From: Oscheius onirici
Lineage: Eukaryota; Nematoda; Chromadorea; Rhabditida; Rhabditidae
Length of the DNA: 64,000 bases
Assembly (NCBI GenBank): GCA_932521025.1
Contig: OW051470.1
Coordinates: forward strand, 8,604,501 to 8,668,500
Direction of reading: 5' to 3'
How positions within the stretch are numbered: the stretch's first letter is position 1; the number at the start of each line of letters is the position of its first letter. Shown piece by piece: positions 60,731 to 64,000 of the stretch. The translations under genes and the position numbers were made by a program. The notes beneath the pieces were generated by a model that worked only from the letters and a program-made list of their open reading frames with translations, did not search any database and was not told where the DNA came from.

Positions 60731-60931
60731 TCAGCCAGTTGGGATGGTGAACCACGCCTGAAGAAAAAGCTTGAAGTAGATTTTCAGGGCAATAGAATTA
60801 AGATTTTTGCTGTCGAAGAGCCATAGGTCTTCAGGCGTGCCTGGATAGCATAGGATCGAGCTGACACACAGAAACGAGGAAACATCAGCCAAAATCAACA
60901 CCTTCCATGAAAATTTTACCTTTACTAGCAT
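60731..60931 (-). CDS. possible small secreted peptide precursor
   Basis: A 66-codon frame starts MLVKVKFSWKVLILADVSSF and has a hydrophobic start ending SSILCYPGTPEDL, like a signal peptide. It ends AWFTIPTG, where a terminal Gly could be an amidation donor. The stop of the preceding same-strand gene is only 24 nt upstream. Possible intron boundaries inside it (AAAG|GTAAAA and TCTTCAG) make a chance open frame quite likely. An inverted pair, ACGCCTGAAG and CTTCAGGCGT, flanks it. Confidence 0.25.
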   Translation of the reverse strand: MLVKVKFSWKVLILADVSSFLCVSSILCYPGTPEDLWLFDSKNLNSIALKIYFKLFLQAWFTIPTG

Positions 60932-60955
60932 CTTTTGCGAGCGAGCGAGGATCTA

Positions 60956-61437
60956 CTATTTTTTCTTCTCTTCCGTCTTCTTGGCCGGATCGCAGGCGCA
61001 GCTGGGATTAACGCAGAAGATTCCCTGACAGTCATCTGGGGGCCGCTTTCCAGCCGGATCGAGCGGATTTTCCTTGTCTTTTGTCTCCACAGCCTGTGGG
61101 ATCCACTGCTCCTTCGGGTAGACTTTTGGAGGAGCTGCAGACGGCGTCGGAGCGATGAAGACGCCAGGAACGGGCTGATTTGGGTCGTGATGCGGATCCG
61201 AGAGGCTGTCCGGAGCAGTAACATCCTCCTGCAGCTCGTCCACAATGACCTGAGCCTCTTCGCCGAATTCTACTGCCTTAGCTGTGGTTGAAAGAGTGGA
61301 TTTACCGGGCACACTGGTTAATTTCGTCCTGGCAACCTCGAGAGCGGCTATGGAAGTCTCTCTAGCTGTTGGCTACCACAAAAGTCAGAAATTGGGATGT
61401 TTGCGAGAAAACTACCTTCGGCTGGGGCTGCTGCATC
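60956..61437 (-). CDS. unrecognised Pro-rich protein with Cys-rich tail
   Basis: Two exons (61437-61417 and 61372-60956) with a 44-nt intron give 145 aa. The start is MQQPQPK. A helical stretch follows (ETSIAALEVARTKL), then a Pro-rich acidic middle (PDSLSDPHHDPNQPVPGV, YPKEQWIPQAV). The tail has four Cys (CQGIFCVNPSCACDP) and a run of Lys. There is no signal peptide. The ATG lies 21 nt after a TCACAG acceptor with no coding exon before it. No family is recognised. It lies 730 bp upstream of DDX23 on the same strand. Confidence 0.6.
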
Positions 61438-62171
61438 CCGTCGACGTGCTACAGCTACTGTGACCAAAAAACTTACAGTTTTTTCATGTTTTTACACTTG
61501 TTTTATGGTTAATTTAGTGTTGAAACAATTAGAAACACTTTCAAAGTTTAAAAGAGAAAAATTACAAACAAAAACCGTTGATTACTCGAACATTAGGTCT
61601 GCCAAGGAACATTCACTTCTGATACGAGGTTTTGCTACTTTCTTGGTATTTTTCTCGCAAGTCTTGTTACTCTAGCTTGTCAGTGTTGGAGAAGACATTT
61701 GAAGATGAAGAAAAACTGGGGAAATCTGAGAAAACAGCAGAAATTCGGTGAACATCTTTCTCGGCACGAATATAGATATCTTGAGGCATAAATTGCTACT
61801 GATTTGTGATTTTCTGCGATACTAGCTCTTTTTTTAGCTTGTTTGTGACCTCAAAACAGGAAAAATTGATGTAAAAAAAGCGGAAAATGGAGAGAGAAAA
61901 CCAGGTCAGAAGAAGAGATTGATTTCCGCCAAAATTGTTCAAGTAAAAGTTTTTGCGCGGCAATTCAAACGTGCGAAATTAAAATTCTTGTTTTGCTACG
62001 AATTCTAGTATCACTGCCTATTTTTTGTTTCTTTTCTCCGTAAAATGCCCCATACCCAAAATACTATTCAGCAGCCCACATTCCAAAGAGTAGGCGTGGT
62101 CAGAGCAATGTCCCCAACGAAGCTGAAGGCGTGGCTTTTCCACACCACAACCTCCAGCTGATGTGGAGCCC
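61438..62171. other. divergent intergenic region, no gene seen
   Basis: AT-rich sequence between a minus-strand gene and the plus-strand signal-peptide exon at 62172. It should contain both promoters. No element was identified with confidence. Confidence 0.5.
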
Positions 62172-63606
62172 ATGCACAACAGGCTCTTGGCCATCCTCTT
62201 CCTGGTCATCGTCACAGTCAGTACCGTTTCCTTAGCACAGGAGCCGTGCTATCCAGACACGTGAGTCGTCTCTTGGGATTATTGGGGCCCCGACTGATGA
62301 ATGTAGCTATAGAATCCGGCCGACAGCATACCGGAAAGCTATTCCCGGTATGGGTTCTCGTAGAATGGAATGTACCTTCTGGAAGACGGGGACAGAAAGA
62401 CAGAGCAACAGTCAATCAGAAAGACTGACAGACTCTGAGACAGATAGAGAGATTAAGAAACAGAGAATTAGAGAGTTCCAGAGACAGAGATCGAGTACAG
62501 ATTTTCAGCCCAAAGAGATCTGCGTTTTAGTGTGAAAATTCTGAATATTTCATTCGACTGGATGAGAACCTTTTCTAGATTTCTTGATAGAATCGTTTCT
62601 GTTTCAATTCCTTCCTCCAGAAATCTCTGTCTCTCCTACTCGATCCCGAATGCATAGGCAATCATTACCAGATGTTGTGTCCCTTTGTGAATAGCTCACG
62701 TGAACCATCAGTCAGAGTCTGACCCTAATAGATTGTTGGCAATTTGTCGCCCGATCTAAATATCTCGAGAGAGCCAAAGAAGTCGCCTCTCTCTCCTACT
62801 CTTTCTGCCTAATGAAAATTGAGAGGGAGAGGCCCTGTCTTCAGAGGAGATTCATTTAGGAATTGTGTCTCGTAATTAATTCCTGACTTCCAAACTAATT
62901 GTGTCTTTCCTCTCTCGCCTTCCACAAAATCCGCAGGGATCGGGTTTCTGGGGTTCGGGGAATGGATTCAGTCTCTGTTCATCTGTCTCCAGGCATGGCA
63001 AAACTGGCCCAGAATCAGGCCAGCTTCGGCCAGGTGCCAATTTTGCCGCAGCTTAAACAATTCATTTCGTTTGTTTCTGATTTTTCTTGTATAAAAAAAC
63101 TTTGTAGGGTAAGATTTAATTATGACATCAAAAAATTACGAGAAAACTGACAACGAAAAGAGAAGAAATCGAAAATTTTCTGAAAATTTCAACGAATTTC
63201 TTGGAAAATCCGAAGGCTTCCATTTTCGTTGTCAGTTTTGTATTTTCGCGTATTTTTTTGATGTAATAATTAGATCTTACCCTCCAAAGTATTTGTAAAC
63301 AAGAAAAAACAGATAAATTTTTTTAGCCCTCCGCAAAGTTGGCACCTGGCCTGATTCCGGGCCAAGTTTACCATGCCTGCTCTGTCCATCTGTTCCTCTC
63401 CGACTCTGTCTCCTCTATCTGTTCCAATCATAGTGTCACCCCCACAGCCCTATTCAGTTTCTCTCTCTCCTTTCAGAAAGGAGCCCCCGCGTCCTGCCAA
63501 ACATATCCATCATCAGGAGGCAGAAGAGGCGCAGCCTCTTCTTTTTTTCTCTCCTCAAAGCCTTTTCACTTTTGAGAGATGGAGTCCCTCCGCTTCCAAT
63601 TACTGA
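62172..63606 (+). CDS. putative short secreted protein (5' exon firm, 3' exon tentative)
   Basis: The first exon (62172-62260) begins MHNRLLAILFLVIVTVSTVS, a strong signal peptide, and continues LAQEPCYPDT to a GTGAGT donor. The best phase-compatible exon is 63477-63606, after a CTCCTTTCAG acceptor, encoding KEPPRPAKHIHHQEAEEAQP and ending PSASNY. The product would be 72 aa. Another acceptor near 62627 would end after NLCLSYSIPNA. The gene may also run on past the window. The putative intron contains a foldback element. No family is recognised. Confidence 0.4.
62991..63378. mobile_element. foldback element with two nested pairs of arms
   Basis: About 388 bp. The outer arms read AGGCATGGCAAAACTGGCCC and, imperfectly inverted, GGGCCAAGTTTACCATGCCT. 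The inner arms pair AACTTTGTAGGGTAAGAT and TGACAACGAAAA with TTCGTTGTCA and ATCTTACCCTCCAAAGT. Nearly the whole length can fold into one hairpin. It has no coding capacity. Confidence 0.8.
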
Positions 63607-64000
63607 GTAGCGTGAGAGCGGGGTATTATGGGCCCAATTAGATGCATCAAAAGGACTGAAAAAGAGGCACTCTGTTAGATTAGGAAACGGCTGTGAGAGA
63701 TGAAAGATCTCTTCCTCAAAGAGAGTCGTGAGGCACTTTTTCAACTGCCACCCTCTACAATCCCGGGGGAGAGGCCGGCTCTCTTTGGGTCGCGTTCCGC
63801 CATGAAAGCTCATGAAATTATGCTGGTCAGGAGATCTGAACTTGACTTTTTTTGGTATTCTGAGGAATCCAGTCAGATAAAGCTCCAATTTCTAGTGATA
63901 CTGAATGGTTTTTGAGGAGAAAGTTACGGTACAGGGCAGAATACAACAAACTCATTTGAGCTAAAATTAATCAGGCAAAAACTTTATTTCTATCTAGCTT
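63607..64000. other. right edge, no gene seen
   Basis: The final 0.4 kb contains overlapping open frames on both strands (63454-63915) without splice or similarity support. If the signal-peptide gene continues, further exons lie beyond the window. Confidence 0.4.

Overview
The window is nuclear DNA of a nematode. Introns are mostly 30-100 nt and end in TTTCAG-type acceptors. Most start codons sit a few bases behind an acceptor that has no upstream coding exon, as expected for spliced-leader trans-splicing. Several families present (DUF229 sulfatase-like proteins, secreted hemopexin-repeat proteins, divergent CK1-like kinases) are expanded in nematodes. I cannot place the species.

Layout. Bases 1-9.2 kb hold no recognisable protein gene, only one intact tRNA-Val, tRNA-like fragments, hairpin repeats and CT-rich low-complexity DNA. 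Then come: a tandem-CXXC zinc-finger gene (+, 9.25-11.5 kb); an unresolved small gene (-, 12.6-13.0 kb); a full DUF229 gene (-, 13.5-16.2 kb) head-to-head with a collapsed DUF229 paralogue (+, 16.9-17.5 kb); a secreted hemopexin-repeat gene (-, 17.5-19.8 kb) whose large intron hosts an intronless, broken Aurora-like kinase; a CK1-like kinase with broken frame (+, 20.3-21.6 kb) and an inverted copy of one of its exons; KRR1 (+, 22.2-24.2 kb); a STARD10-like START protein (+, 26.8-29.2 kb); a hydroxypyruvate isomerase-like enzyme (-, 29.4-30.3 kb); a secreted S9 peptidase (+, 31.9-34.4 kb); a SIKE/FGFR1OP2-family coiled-coil protein (-, 34.6-36.2 kb); a possible SANT-type protein (+, 37.7-41.3 kb); an unrecognised gene (-, 41.3-42.6 kb); Mediator subunit MED15 (-, 44.1-48.6 kb); the spliceosomal helicase DDX23/PRP28 (-, 49.1-60.2 kb) with a 7.6-kb last intron; and small genes at 60.7-63.6 kb.

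Exon boundaries were set by splice sites plus protein similarity. For CXXC, DUF229, hemopexin, KRR1, START, HYI, S9, SIKE-like, SANT-like, MED15 and DDX23 the summed exon lengths are exact multiples of three with compatible phases.

The genes do not form one pathway. Housekeeping functions (ribosome biogenesis, splicing, transcription) alternate with secreted or membrane families. The unusual features are structural: a nested kinase copy, a gene collapsed by deletion between introns, an inverted exon fragment, and several foldback/MITE families, two of which are caught as nested insertions and several of which share the same short terminus.
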